A DNA stretch of 41,185 bases from Methanomicrobiales archaeon. GTDB taxonomy: Archaea > Halobacteriota > Methanomicrobia > Methanomicrobiales > Methanospirillaceae. The notes beneath the pieces were generated by a model. That model saw nothing but the letters and a program-made list of their open reading frames with translations, was not told where the DNA came from and did not search any database. The stretch lies in contig JANXYM010000017.1 of the NCBI GenBank assembly GCA_025350045.1, positions 1-41,185 of the forward strand, read 5' to 3'. This document shows positions 18,080 to 25,520 of this stretch, piece by piece. The translations under genes and the position numbers were made by a program. Numbering within the stretch: position 1 is the first letter of the stretch; every line of letters starts with the position of its first letter.

Positions 18080-18718
18080 ATGAACTTCGACCTGTACGTA
18101 ATCACCGATCCGGATCCCGGGCGGGGAAGAACACATGCGGAGATTGCAGAGCAGGCGATCACGGGGGGAGCCGATGCCATCCAGCTCCGGGACAAATCCT
18201 GCAGCCCCGGGGAACTGGTGCGGATCGGCAGGCCCCTTCGCGAGATAACCCGCAGGGGTTCCGCTCTCTTCATCATAAATGACCGTCTTGACGTGGCACT
18301 TGCCTGCGGGGCGGATGGTGTGCATCTCGGGCAGGGGGATATGCGGACCGATGTGGCCCGGCAGATTGCTCCCCCCGGGTTCATCATCGGGGTTTCTGTC
18401 AGTACTGTTGGCGAGGCTGTTCAGGCTGAACGGGAAGGGGCGGATTATATTGCGCTCAGTCCTGTGTTTTCCACGGGATCCAAACCGGATGCCGGCCCGG
18501 GCCACGGGCTTGCGGTGCTGCGGGAGATCCGGCAGAATGTATCGGTCCCGGTGATTGCAATCGGGGGGATAACCCGGGAAAATATATCCGAAGTGATCTC
18601 CGCAGGAGCAGATGGCGCAGCGGTGATATCAGCCGTTGTCGGGGCACCTGATATCACTGCTGCCGCCCGCGATCTCAAAAATCTTATACGGCAATGCAGA
18701 GCAGAAGGGAGGCCATGA
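18080..18718 (+). CDS. thiE: Thiamine-phosphate synthase
   Basis: ThiE couples HMP pyrophosphate with thiazole phosphate to give thiamine monophosphate. The 212-residue TIM barrel has the expected VITDP opening, QLRDKS phosphate motif, FIINDRLDVALACGADGVHLGQ, a GVSVSTVGEA segment, the flexible YIALSPVFSTGSK loop and the phosphate-binding end AIGGITREN with GADGAAVISA. It starts 10 bases after thiM. Its TGA overlaps the ATG of the next (broken) gene as ATGA, so that gene was once part of this operon. Confidence 0.93.
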   Translation: MNFDLYVITDPDPGRGRTHAEIAEQAITGGADAIQLRDKSCSPGELVRIGRPLREITRRGSALFIINDRLDVALACGADGVHLGQGDMRTDVARQIAPPGFIIGVSVSTVGEAVQAEREGADYIALSPVFSTGSKPDAGPGHGLAVLREIRQNVSVPVIAIGGITRENISEVISAGADGAAVISAVVGAPDITAAARDLKNLIRQCRAEGRP

Positions 18719-19115
18719 CCCCCGATCAGCAGCTGCGTTTCGTTCTTCACGAGCATTTCGCCAGCCATCACCATTTTTAATTTCAGGTTGGAGCAAGACG
18801 GGGTGCTGAATATCTGGGAGGTGCCCAAAGGCCTTTCTTGGAACCCCGGTGAAAGAAGGCCTGCCATTGCCGTGGAAGATCATCCCCTGGATTATGCCGG
18901 TTTTCAGGGCACCCTGCCGGAAGGGCAGTATGGGGCCGGCGAGGTGAAGATCAACGATGCCGGGTCCTTTGAGTTCCTGACCTGGCGGGATGACCGGATC
19001 GAAGTGCTCCTCCACGGACAAGACCTTTTCTGGTAACTACGTGCTGATACGTTTCAAAAAAGCGGGCGACAAGGAGTGGCTGGTATTTCAGGGCAAAGGA
19101 TGCCTAAATCGCTGT
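18715..19115 (+). pseudogene. Frameshifted LigD-type 3'-phosphoesterase
   Basis: Joined across frames, the product is a clear LigD PE domain, a stand-alone enzyme in some archaea that trims 3'-phosphate or 3'-ribonucleotide ends before ligation. Frame one (ATG 18715) gives RFVLHEHFASHHHF and then TAA at 18778-18780. Continuing one base later gives NFRLEQDG, IWEVPKGLSWNPGERR, VEDHPLDYAGFQG and LPEGQYGAGEV. A second +1 shift at about 19019 leads to KTFSGNYVLIRFKKAG and EWLVFQGKG. The first shift hits the HFDFRLE motif beside an active-site His, at a run of five T. The C-terminus beyond 19115 is not recognisable. Decay is the simple reading; sequencing indels or programmed shifting are alternatives. 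Confidence 0.8.
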
Positions 19116-19223
19116 CCTTGTACAGAGCATGGGCCGGCGCTCTCTCCTGCCTGGATGATGAGGCAGGACCGGTTTCATTCCTTTCGTATGCTGCAACAGC
19201 AGAGTTATTCGTACTTTTTTGCT

Positions 19224-19763
19224 CTACTGGATGCTGCTCATGATTCCTATCGATGCCCCCAATACGAGCAGTGACGAAAGGATCCAGCCTGCCATGATCA
19301 CACCCACTCCTTTTGCCCCCCGCCAGTGAAACAGCCACGCAAGAAGAGCGCAGCCGTAAAGCCCTACGCCGGGAATCCAGATGAACGGGATAAGGGTAAT
19401 TATCCCGTATCGCTGGAACGCTGCTGATTTCCCGGCAATTGCCTGGACTGAGTCGAGGTGTCTGCGGAGCCAGGCCGAGTGTTCTGCAAACGTATCACAG
19501 ACCGCAAACAACCCATAGATGACGGAGATCCCAAAGGATATCATGATGAGCATGATGGGAATTGGGGGAATACCCAGTCCAACCCCGACAACTACTGCCA
19601 CCGGCTGGAGAATGAGCACCGATCCCACGAGGCCGAGCATGTGCCAGAGGGAGATCTGGTACCATGATCCAATGGCTACCGGGATGAGCACGATACCGGT
19701 GAACAGGTAGAGGGGGGTTTTTACCAGATCCCGTATCCGGGCCTGCTGTACGCTTTTTATCAT
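19224..19763 (-). CDS. Putative small multidrug export family membrane protein
   Basis: This 179-residue membrane protein has about five hydrophobic segments. It resembles the small multi-drug export family (PF06695) in size and in its C-terminal region, with IPFIWIPGVGLYGCALLAW followed by a GVIMAGWILSSLLVLGA helix. Transport function in this family is poorly tested. The gene is on the minus strand and its 3' end faces the broken phosphoesterase gene. No ribosome site precedes the ATG; a TATTAATAG element about 30-40 bases upstream (19793-19803) suggests a leaderless transcript. Confidence 0.75.
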   Translation of the reverse strand: MIKSVQQARIRDLVKTPLYLFTGIVLIPVAIGSWYQISLWHMLGLVGSVLILQPVAVVVGVGLGIPPIPIMLIMISFGISVIYGLFAVCDTFAEHSAWLRRHLDSVQAIAGKSAAFQRYGIITLIPFIWIPGVGLYGCALLAWLFHWRGAKGVGVIMAGWILSSLLVLGASIGIMSSIQ

Positions 19764-19900
19764 TTTTATAGTAACTAGCAGTGGTGCTGAAGGCTATTAA
19801 TAGTCCCGGCATGGGAGATTTTAAATTCCGGTACAATGGTTTATGGTTTTTATCTCTAAAAAAAACATATTTTTCGCCGGATCGCCCGACCGGATAACAA

Positions 19901-19909
19901 CATATATTA
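19901..19909 (+). promoter_or_regulatory. TATA box for the membrane PAS protein
   Basis: CATATATTA lies about 55 bases before the ATG at 19963 in an AT-rich stretch and matches the archaeal TATA consensus. Confidence 0.55.
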
Positions 19910-19962
19910 CACTATTCGAGCAAAGTTCAACCTTGTACCAGCAGAATTGAGATGAAGTACCC

Positions 19963-21000
19963 ATGAAGACAATATCTCCGCAAAAAACCCTGTGGCTTTC
20001 GGTTACCCTGCTCCTCACGGTCGTCATAATCCTGATCTCGATCTATTCAATAAAAAGTGGTTATTTCGATATATTCCCCTATTTTTACATACTGCCTATC
20101 ATCCTCTTAGCGTACCTCTACCCCCGTTATGCGGTGTATTTTACCATCATTCTTGGCTGGATCTTTTTAGCCCTTGTTTACCTGTATGGTCCTGTGGACA
20201 TCCGGCTCTATGCGGCGAGCAGTGCGTTCTTCTATGTCTTTGTTACGATTGGCATCGTCATCTCGGCCTTTTCCGGGCAGCTGATGCAGGAGAGAAAATA
20301 CCGGGAGATCTTTGAGAATTCCCAGGCCGGGATGTTCACGTTCGCTATGGAATCCCAGAAGATCATCGAGGTCAACCAGCAGTCGGCAGATATCCTGGGC
20401 TATACGCTTGAAGAACTCAGAAACTATCTCTTCTCTTCCCTCTGGTTCGATGATGCCCAGGAAGCAAAGTTTACAAAAAGGATCCGGCTGGATGAAAAAA
20501 TTACCGATATGGAGGTTGCGCTCCGCAAAAAAGATCGGACTGTCATCTGGGTGCTCGCTACCGCATCCATGACCAAAGAGGGACTCGTCATCTGCTCTGT
20601 GGTGGATGTCACGGAAAGCAAACGGATCAAGGATGAACTTATCGAGTCCGAACTCCGTTACCGGACCCTTTTTGACGGTGCGAGCGATGCAATATTTCTC
20701 CACGATACCGATGGTTGGATCTTCGAGACCAATACGATCGCCTCACGACTCTTAGGGTATTCGAAAAAGGAGTTCATGCAGATGCGCCTGCATGATCTCG
20801 ATACTCATCCGGAGCTCCTGCTGACTCCCGAGAAGATCCAGCATTTCCAGTCCCGCGGGCACATGCTGTATGATACGGTGCAGAAGAAGAAGGACGGGAC
20901 GACAATTCCTGTTGAGATCAGCAGCAGGATCACCGAGTACTTCGGCATGTCCGCCGTCATGAGCACGGTGCGGGATATGTCGGAACGAGCGAATAAATAA
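19963..21000 (+). CDS. Membrane-anchored two-PAS sensor protein without kinase domain
   Basis: This 345-residue protein begins with about four membrane helices (residues 8-30, 36-50, 57-76 and 85-105). Two PAS domains follow, at about 110-220 (KYREIFENSQAGMF) and 228-342 (RYRTLFDGASDAIFLHDTDG), ending in a PAC-like VRDMSERANK. Normally such an arrangement continues into a histidine kinase, but here a TAA follows at once with no kinase remnant after it. It may be a truncated kinase or a PAS-only partner that binds another signalling protein. The second PAS resembles the first PAS of the 8625 kinase. A T-tract follows the stop. Confidence 0.88.
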   Translation: MKTISPQKTLWLSVTLLLTVVIILISIYSIKSGYFDIFPYFYILPIILLAYLYPRYAVYFTIILGWIFLALVYLYGPVDIRLYAASSAFFYVFVTIGIVISAFSGQLMQERKYREIFENSQAGMFTFAMESQKIIEVNQQSADILGYTLEELRNYLFSSLWFDDAQEAKFTKRIRLDEKITDMEVALRKKDRTVIWVLATASMTKEGLVICSVVDVTESKRIKDELIESELRYRTLFDGASDAIFLHDTDGWIFETNTIASRLLGYSKKEFMQMRLHDLDTHPELLLTPEKIQHFQSRGHMLYDTVQKKKDGTTIPVEISSRITEYFGMSAVMSTVRDMSERANK

Positions 21001-21017
21001 CCGATCCCGTATTATCT

Positions 21018-21026
21018 CTTTTTTTT
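21018..21026 (+). terminator. T-tract terminator after the PAS protein
   Basis: A run of eight or nine T residues about 20 bases after the stop codon fits archaeal intrinsic termination. The remaining 60 bases before the tRNA contain no gene. Confidence 0.4.
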
Positions 21027-21092
21027 ATCGGAAGTGTGCCTTCCCGGTTATGTAATCATGAAAAATGGGGGGGGTAACTCCCTGCATGCATA

Positions 21093-21164
21093 AGCCGCCG
21101 GAGGGAATTGAACCCTCGACCTGCTGATTACGAATCAGCCGCTATGCCGCTAAGCCACGGCGGC
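21093..21164 (-). tRNA. tRNA-Thr (anticodon CGT)
   Basis: The minus strand folds as a complete cloverleaf. The acceptor GCCGCCG pairs perfectly with CGGCGGC; the anticodon stem GCTGA/TCAGC encloses the loop TTCGTAA with anticodon CGT; and the T arm GAGGG/CCCTC encloses TTCAATT. The discriminator would be U, with no encoded CCA. It decodes ACG. No intron is present. Confidence 0.95.
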
Positions 21165-21192
21165 GCAATACCCCACAATATCGGCTTCGTGC

Positions 21193-21203
21193 GTTAATAA
21201 AAG
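21193..21203 (-). promoter_or_regulatory. TATA box for tRNA-Thr
   Basis: On the minus strand CTTTTATTAAC lies about 30-40 bases upstream of the mature tRNA 5' end, a usual distance for archaeal tRNA genes. Confidence 0.5.
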
Positions 21204-21267
21204 TAATGAATACCGGTTCGTATTCTTCCGGATGCATTGCGGTTTTCAATCACGAAGAAATCCGTTT

Positions 21268-21561
21268 TTATGAGTAGCCGCTCAAGGTCGTAACGCTCTG
21301 GGGCCCCTGCTGCTCCTTCGGGGCGATGGTGCCGAACTTTCCTTCGTAGTCAGCCATGGTCTTGGTGAGCACGGCGAGCAGGTTCTTGGCGTGGGTGGGG
21401 GTGATCGAGACAATTGCCTTTGCCCGCGCCTGGTTCACCTGCGGTAACTGGTGGAGGAAGAGGAACGTGAACTCGTCTTCCTTGTAGGCGATCTGGATCA
21501 TATTGCTGTACACGGGATCGAGCGTCTGCGGGATATTAACTGAAATTTCCTGTCCTGTCAT
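21268..21561 (-). CDS. DUF3467 family protein
   Basis: This 97-residue cytoplasmic protein matches the DUF3467 family. It shows a beta-rich N-terminal part with DPVYSNMIQIAYKEDEFTF, the QLPQVNQARAKAIVSITP core and the THAKNLLAVLTKTMADYE helix. The family is widespread but uncharacterised. It is encoded alone between tRNA-Thr and a divergent Cas4-like gene; the 80 bases between the two starts carry AT-rich promoter-like sequence (CAAATATTGG). Confidence 0.85.
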   Translation of the reverse strand: MTGQEISVNIPQTLDPVYSNMIQIAYKEDEFTFLFLHQLPQVNQARAKAIVSITPTHAKNLLAVLTKTMADYEGKFGTIAPKEQQGPQSVTTLSGYS

Positions 21562-21641
21562 GGTAATGAGGTTCGTCTTTTACCCCTATCAAATATTGGT
21601 TTTTGTTTTTTGACCGGGCATTCCTGAAGTTTGCATACTGT

Positions 21642-22388
21642 ATGGTACGCGGGAGAAAAGTTTCAAAAAGGTTAATCAGCCCGGTTCCCCACGTTTACAT
21701 ACGAGGAACTATCCTGACAGAACAGAGGCAGCATGTCACGGTCTCGGACCTGGTGCGGGTGCACGCGTGTCCGGTCCGGTTTTATTACGAAAAAAACGAC
21801 CCTGTTTTCGAATCGGAACGGTACGCAGTCTGCAAACAGCTCTCGTATCATCTGGGCACCCCCCTGGATAAGGAGGTGATCTGGCAGGAGATCCTCGCGG
21901 TATCCCCGGCACTGGATCCCATGCTCCGGGAGTTCCTGGCACTCTGCATCACGAAGTGCAACAAGAGCGAATGGAAACCTGCCGTCCAGACTGATGTGAA
22001 GGTGGTATCGGAAAAGCACGGCATTGTCGGGATGATCGACCGCATGGCAGCGGATGGCAGCTTCTCGATCGTCCGTGCTGCCGGGGCGATGCCGTTTGGC
22101 ACCTATGCCGCAGACCGGCTCCGCATTGCCTGCATTGCCTTCTGCCTGGAGGAGATGACCGGATCAGATGTGAAGGGGGGATCTATTGAGTATCTTCCGG
22201 ACGGTGTGTCACGTTTCCACGAGGTCCAGCCCCGGGACCGGCGGCAGGTGATCGCAACCCTGCACACGATCAAATCCATCCGTGACGGTGAAATGCCCCG
22301 GCACCCGCTCAATGCCCCGTGCAACCGGTGCAAGTACAGGGAGCGGTGCGAAAGCAGTGTCGGGAAGCGGCTTTCGGAGTTACTCTAG
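21642..22388 (+). CDS. Cas4-like PD-(D/E)XK family protein, catalytic residues not visible
   Basis: The protein has 248 residues from the chosen ATG. It has the Cas4/Dna2-type iron-sulfur cysteine set, one in HACPVRFYYEK (C43) and three in CNRCKYRERC (C227, C230, C236), plus an acidic residue in GMID (D133). Where active members have an E/D-X-K and a Q-rich motif, this one reads SIVRAAGAMP (around R145) and DRLRIACIAFCLEE, so the catalytic Lys and Gln are absent. It may bind DNA without cutting. No cas genes or CRISPR array are nearby. The start is uncertain: TTG 21603 is possible, and GAGGA at 21703 would suit a CTG at 21714, close to where relatives begin. Confidence 0.75.
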   Translation: MVRGRKVSKRLISPVPHVYIRGTILTEQRQHVTVSDLVRVHACPVRFYYEKNDPVFESERYAVCKQLSYHLGTPLDKEVIWQEILAVSPALDPMLREFLALCITKCNKSEWKPAVQTDVKVVSEKHGIVGMIDRMAADGSFSIVRAAGAMPFGTYAADRLRIACIAFCLEEMTGSDVKGGSIEYLPDGVSRFHEVQPRDRRQVIATLHTIKSIRDGEMPRHPLNAPCNRCKYRERCESSVGKRLSELL

Positions 22389-22429
22389 GGACAATAACCT
22401 TTTTGCCTTCAGGCTGCCATCTCATCAGT

Positions 22430-22924
22430 GTGGATTTATATATACTGAGGCATGGCAGGGCGGAGAAACGTGCCCCGTCAGTCCGTGGGGATGAAGGAAG
22501 GGCCTTAACCGGTGAGGGACGCACGGAAATTCTCGGTGTTGCGGAGTTTCTTGCATCGCGTGATGTGGTGTTCGGCTGCATAGCCACAAGCCCGTATGTC
22601 CGGGCAAAGGAGACCGCAGAGATTGTGGCAAGGGCACTTGGCAAACGCGGGATTCTTGCCGAGTGGCAGGAGCTGATGCCGGGTGCCAGTATTGAAGCGC
22701 TTGAATCGCGGATATCCAGCCGGCCGGAAGATGAGTCCCTGCTCATCGTAGGGCACGAGCCGCTCTTAGGCCAGTTCACCGGTTACATGATCACCGGAGG
22801 AGCTCAGGCAGCCATTGCGTTTGGAAAAGGCGGGCTGGCGAAGATCCGGAATGCCCAACTGGATCCGGTACGGGGCGAGCTGCAATGGCTGCTGACCGTC
22901 CGGCAGATTCTTAGTATGAAATAG
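22430..22924 (+). CDS. sixA: Phosphohistidine phosphatase SixA
   Basis: SixA-type enzymes of the histidine phosphatase superfamily remove phosphate from phosphohistidine in signalling proteins. The 164-residue product has the catalytic YILRHG (His8) at its N-terminus, the SPYVRAKETAEIVA motif with a phosphate-binding Arg, and the second His in LLIVGHEPLLGQ. The length is right when translation starts at GTG 22430; a longer in-frame ATG at 22319 overlaps the previous gene and adds unrelated sequence. It lies 41 bases after the Cas4-like gene. The window also has a large histidine kinase, a conceivable but unproven partner. Confidence 0.9.
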   Translation: MDLYILRHGRAEKRAPSVRGDEGRALTGEGRTEILGVAEFLASRDVVFGCIATSPYVRAKETAEIVARALGKRGILAEWQELMPGASIEALESRISSRPEDESLLIVGHEPLLGQFTGYMITGGAQAAIAFGKGGLAKIRNAQLDPVRGELQWLLTVRQILSMK

Positions 22925-22975
22925 GGGAGAGAATTACCAAAATTATAATCAAACTCTGCCCGGAATTTTTACCTC

Positions 22976-23222
22976 AAGATCCGGTTGAAAATCCAAAATC
23001 AAAGTCAGGTTGTAAATCTGAAATCGCAGTTTGATTGATCCGGTAACGGTTTTCAAACGCGATTGCGAATCGGGATCCGGTTGAAAAATCAAAATCAAGG
23101 TTCGATCGATCCGGATCAGGTTTTCAAACACGATCATGCTTGCGCTGAGAACTTTTCAATCAGGATCCGGTTGCAAATTCCAAATCAAAATCTGCTTAAA
23201 AAATTCAAATTAGGATCCAGTT
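22976..23222. repeat. Degenerate ~90-base tandem repeat with internal inverted arms
   Basis: Units begin at about 22977, 23071, 23162 and 23212, each with GGATCCGGTTG(A/C)AAA followed by (C)AAAATCAA. The first two units (94 and 91 bases) also share GATTGATCCGG or GATCGATCCGG and GGTTTTCAAAC(A/G)CGAT. Within them GGTTGAAAA and TTTTCAAAC are complementary, so each could form a hairpin. The third and fourth are shortened. There is no coding frame and the spacing is too irregular for CRISPR. Confidence 0.65.
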
Positions 23223-23249
23223 AAACCAGCCCGTTGCACGAATCCGGCT

Positions 23250-23648
23250 TTACTCACGCTCTTTCCCGCAGACCGAACACTCCTCATGGTGCACATCGAT
23301 TATCCCTCCACAGGCTGTGCAGGTCCAGCGTTCCCGCTCGGTTTTGACAAACGCCCGGATGCCATCTCTCCGGATTGCTTCAAGATTGTCGATCATACTC
23401 ATACCGTACTTCTTCCGGTACCGCTCGTCCAGATGGCGCAACCGTTTGCAGGGGAATTCAGTACAAGTATGATGATACCTGCCCTGTATCTTGTCGCAGG
23501 CAGAAATGGTTCAGCGCTGGTTGCACCTGCGGTCGGGGGCGTAACACCCGTTGCAGTGGTTTTTCTCGCGGAGGAACGCCATGCAGATAGCACAGTTCAT
23601 GCCATAGGGTGCAATCAGGGTTGTTTTGAAGGGGTTCTTCACCGCCAT
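23250..23648 (-). pseudogene. DUF3795-like zinc-binding protein interrupted by in-frame TGA
   Basis: Read from ATG 23648, the frame encodes LIAPYGMNCAICMAFLREKN, HCNGCYAPDRRCNQR and then TGA (23513-23511, codon 46). The same frame continues without shift through TISACDKIQG, HHTCTEFPCKRLRHLDERYRKKYGMSMIDNLE and the zinc ribbon CTACGG...CSVCG to TAA 23250. The whole 132-codon arrangement resembles the Cys-rich DUF3795 family. A single G-to-A change in a Trp codon (TGG to TGA) would explain it. Selenocysteine is unlikely, because most methanogens outside Methanococcales and Methanopyrus lack it and the position is not a conserved Cys as far as can be seen. Only the downstream 63-residue part has its own ATG. 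Confidence 0.75.
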
Positions 23649-23739
23649 GAATGAGGATGGGTGGTGGTTCTGTTAATAGATGTTGGAAAGTATCCGCATT
23701 GAGTTGAATGAGTGTCAGGTTGGAATCAAGGATTACAAA

Positions 23740-23818
23740 GATGGGGGCTGATGCCCCCATACCTACGGATGCGATGAACCCCGCCGCCCCCGAAGGGGCG
23801 CCCCCGCGGCGGTTTCAG
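23740..23818. repeat. Dispersed GC-rich intergenic repeat, copy C
   Basis: This is the cleanest copy of the repeat head: GATGGGGGCTGATGCCCCCA, a short spacer with GCGATGAAC, then CCGCCGCCCCCGAAGGGGCG and CCCCCGCGGCGG. The hairpin plus palindrome are almost identical to copy A 18 kb away. The following 23819-24009 is gene-free; it contains GGATACAAGATATCC, a short palindrome. Confidence 0.8.
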
Positions 23819-24009
23819 TGACTAAAAATATGAAACCTCATTGCCCCGCCGTGCCTCGGAATGTATACATGACCGTCGGGCCACAGGAACCCATGGATAC
23901 AAGATATCCATAGCAGCCCTGAGGCGGGTGAGCATCGTCAGTGAATTTTTGAGTGACCTATTTTACCTATTTTAAAAACTGCGAAAAACAGTCCTGGTAA
24001 TTATGGGAC

Positions 24010-24936
24010 TCACAACCCAAGCAGCGTCTTCGACACGATATACTCGCCCCGGGCCTCCCGGGTCGTCCCGACCACCAGCCAGCGCTCGTTCCCGTGCTGT
24101 TCCAGGACTCCGCATGCTTCGATCATCTCGCCCGCGAGCGCCTGCCCGCTGTACGTATGGGTGAACGAGAGCACCCGGCTCACCGATTCATGCTCTATCG
24201 AATATATTGCCGGGTTGTCAAACGAGAGGGAGGCATCGGTGACTTTTGCATCGATCGTCTGTTTTCCAATCACCGTGCCTTTCCCGAGATGGGCACTCTT
24301 CAGTTCATCATATGAGCGGGTGAAGAGGATATCAAAATACGTACCCTCGATCTGGCCCCGGTTCCATTTGCGCTGCTCATGGCGTACGAACTGGTCGTAG
24401 GGGATTTCAGGTTTGCGCTTGTCATAGACCTTTCTCCACATCTCTGCCGAGAGCCCTTCGACTTTCCCGTCAAGGATACCCTGCCGGACGAGTGCCTGCA
24501 CAGTAAACCAGTGCTGCCCGTACACCACCATGTCAATATCGGATTCCCCGTTCTCAAGCCCGCAGAGCAGCGAGCCCGTGCAGCCGATGGTACCGGTGGG
24601 AAGCGAGAAGAGATCGACGAGTTTCTGCACTCTCGGGTGCCTGCGGGCGATAGAGGGCAGTTCCTCATCCGGCTTCCATACCCGCTTCACATCCCCGTAG
24701 GGAATGCGCTGGAGGAGATCGGCATACTGCGGCTTGTGCCGGGCAATGAACGCGTAGGCGTCTTCAAAATCGTATTTCCTGTACCGGGTGCCGGAGGCAT
24801 GCATACGCTCGCCGTCAGGATCCGGGACATACCGGAGTACGCAGCCGATCTTGTCCGCATTGTCATACGTGGAGACCGCGTAGATCCAGCCCTCCCTGTC
24901 TTCAATAAAGTCGCGTAACCGGACAGGATGTGTCAT
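24010..24936 (-). CDS. Archaeal predicted nucleotidyltransferase (COG1665-like)
   Basis: This protein has about 308 residues. The centre carries a nucleotidyltransferase motif, GCTGSLLCGLENGESDIDMV, with the GS and paired DxD metal ligands of the polymerase-beta superfamily. The N-terminal HPVRLRDFIEDREGWIYAVSTY region and the C-terminal beta-rich domain (SRVLSFTHTYSGQALAGE) fit a conserved archaeal family (COG1665) of unknown substrate. ATG 24936 is chosen; a GTG at 24951 overlapping the Sua5 stop (GTGA) is an alternative that would couple the genes more tightly. It is the last gene of an operon with the ACT-domain protein and Sua5. Confidence 0.82.
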   Translation of the reverse strand: MTHPVRLRDFIEDREGWIYAVSTYDNADKIGCVLRYVPDPDGERMHASGTRYRKYDFEDAYAFIARHKPQYADLLQRIPYGDVKRVWKPDEELPSIARRHPRVQKLVDLFSLPTGTIGCTGSLLCGLENGESDIDMVVYGQHWFTVQALVRQGILDGKVEGLSAEMWRKVYDKRKPEIPYDQFVRHEQRKWNRGQIEGTYFDILFTRSYDELKSAHLGKGTVIGKQTIDAKVTDASLSFDNPAIYSIEHESVSRVLSFTHTYSGQALAGEMIEACGVLEQHGNERWLVVGTTREARGEYIVSKTLLGL

Positions 24937-24947
24937 AAAAGGCAGTC

Positions 24948-25520
24948 TCACAGGTTAACAAGGAACCGGGCGATCGCGTCAACCTCGGCACCTGCGCGAA
25001 GGATCGTGCGGGCGGGAAGGTCTACTACTGTGCTGGGCGTGCCGGGCAGTTTCCCGCCATCGATCAGGAACTCATGGTGCACCGTGCACTCCCCGGGAAC
25101 CTGCGGATCCTTTGCCCCGTGAAGGTTTGCACTCGTTGCGGTGATGGGGGAATCGAACCGCTCCACCAGCTGCTGGGCGAGCGGGTGGGCCGGCAGACGG
25201 ATGCCGATCATCCCCGTTCCGCCTGTCAGGATCTCGGGAACACAGTTCCGTGATTCCAGAACAATCGTCACCGGGCCCGGCAGGAACGTCTGGATGAATG
25301 TTTCCATCCACGGCTCGACATGTGCCACTGTCGCGAGCATATCAAAATCCGCTACTGCAATTGAGACCGGCATACCCAAGGGTCGGTGTTTTGCCTCGTA
25401 GAGATGATAGATCGCTTCATCCGAGAAGGCATCGGCCCCGAGCCCGTAGACGGTCTCGGTCGGGTAGACCACAAGACCGTCATGCATGAGGACAGAAACA
25501 GCTTTTTCTATGATATCCAT
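24948..25520 (-). CDS. L-threonylcarbamoyladenylate synthase (Sua5/YrdC/TsaC)
   Basis: This enzyme makes threonylcarbamoyl-AMP from threonine, bicarbonate and ATP, the first step of the universal t6A37 modification of ANN-decoding tRNAs. The 190-residue product has the YrdC fold motifs VYPTETVYGLGADA, YEAKHRPLGMPVS, LPGPVTIVL, the RLPAHPLAQQL strand and ITATSANLHG with the conserved Ser/Asn. It lacks the extra Sua5 C-terminal domain, so it is of the shorter TsaC type. Its start overlaps the preceding stop as TAATG. A tRNA-Thr, a t6A substrate class, lies 4 kb away, but this is probably chance. Confidence 0.93.
   Translation of the reverse strand: MDIIEKAVSVLMHDGLVVYPTETVYGLGADAFSDEAIYHLYEAKHRPLGMPVSIAVADFDMLATVAHVEPWMETFIQTFLPGPVTIVLESRNCVPEILTGGTGMIGIRLPAHPLAQQLVERFDSPITATSANLHGAKDPQVPGECTVHHEFLIDGGKLPGTPSTVVDLPARTILRAGAEVDAIARFLVNL

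Noticed and set aside
22976-23222. Possible CRISPR array
   Set aside because: Repeats are degenerate, units are uneven (94, 91, 50 bases) and spacers themselves are related; no cas1/cas2.
23511-23513. TGA read as selenocysteine
   Set aside because: No SECIS-like structure recognised and selenoproteins are not expected in this methanogen lineage; nonsense mutation is simpler.
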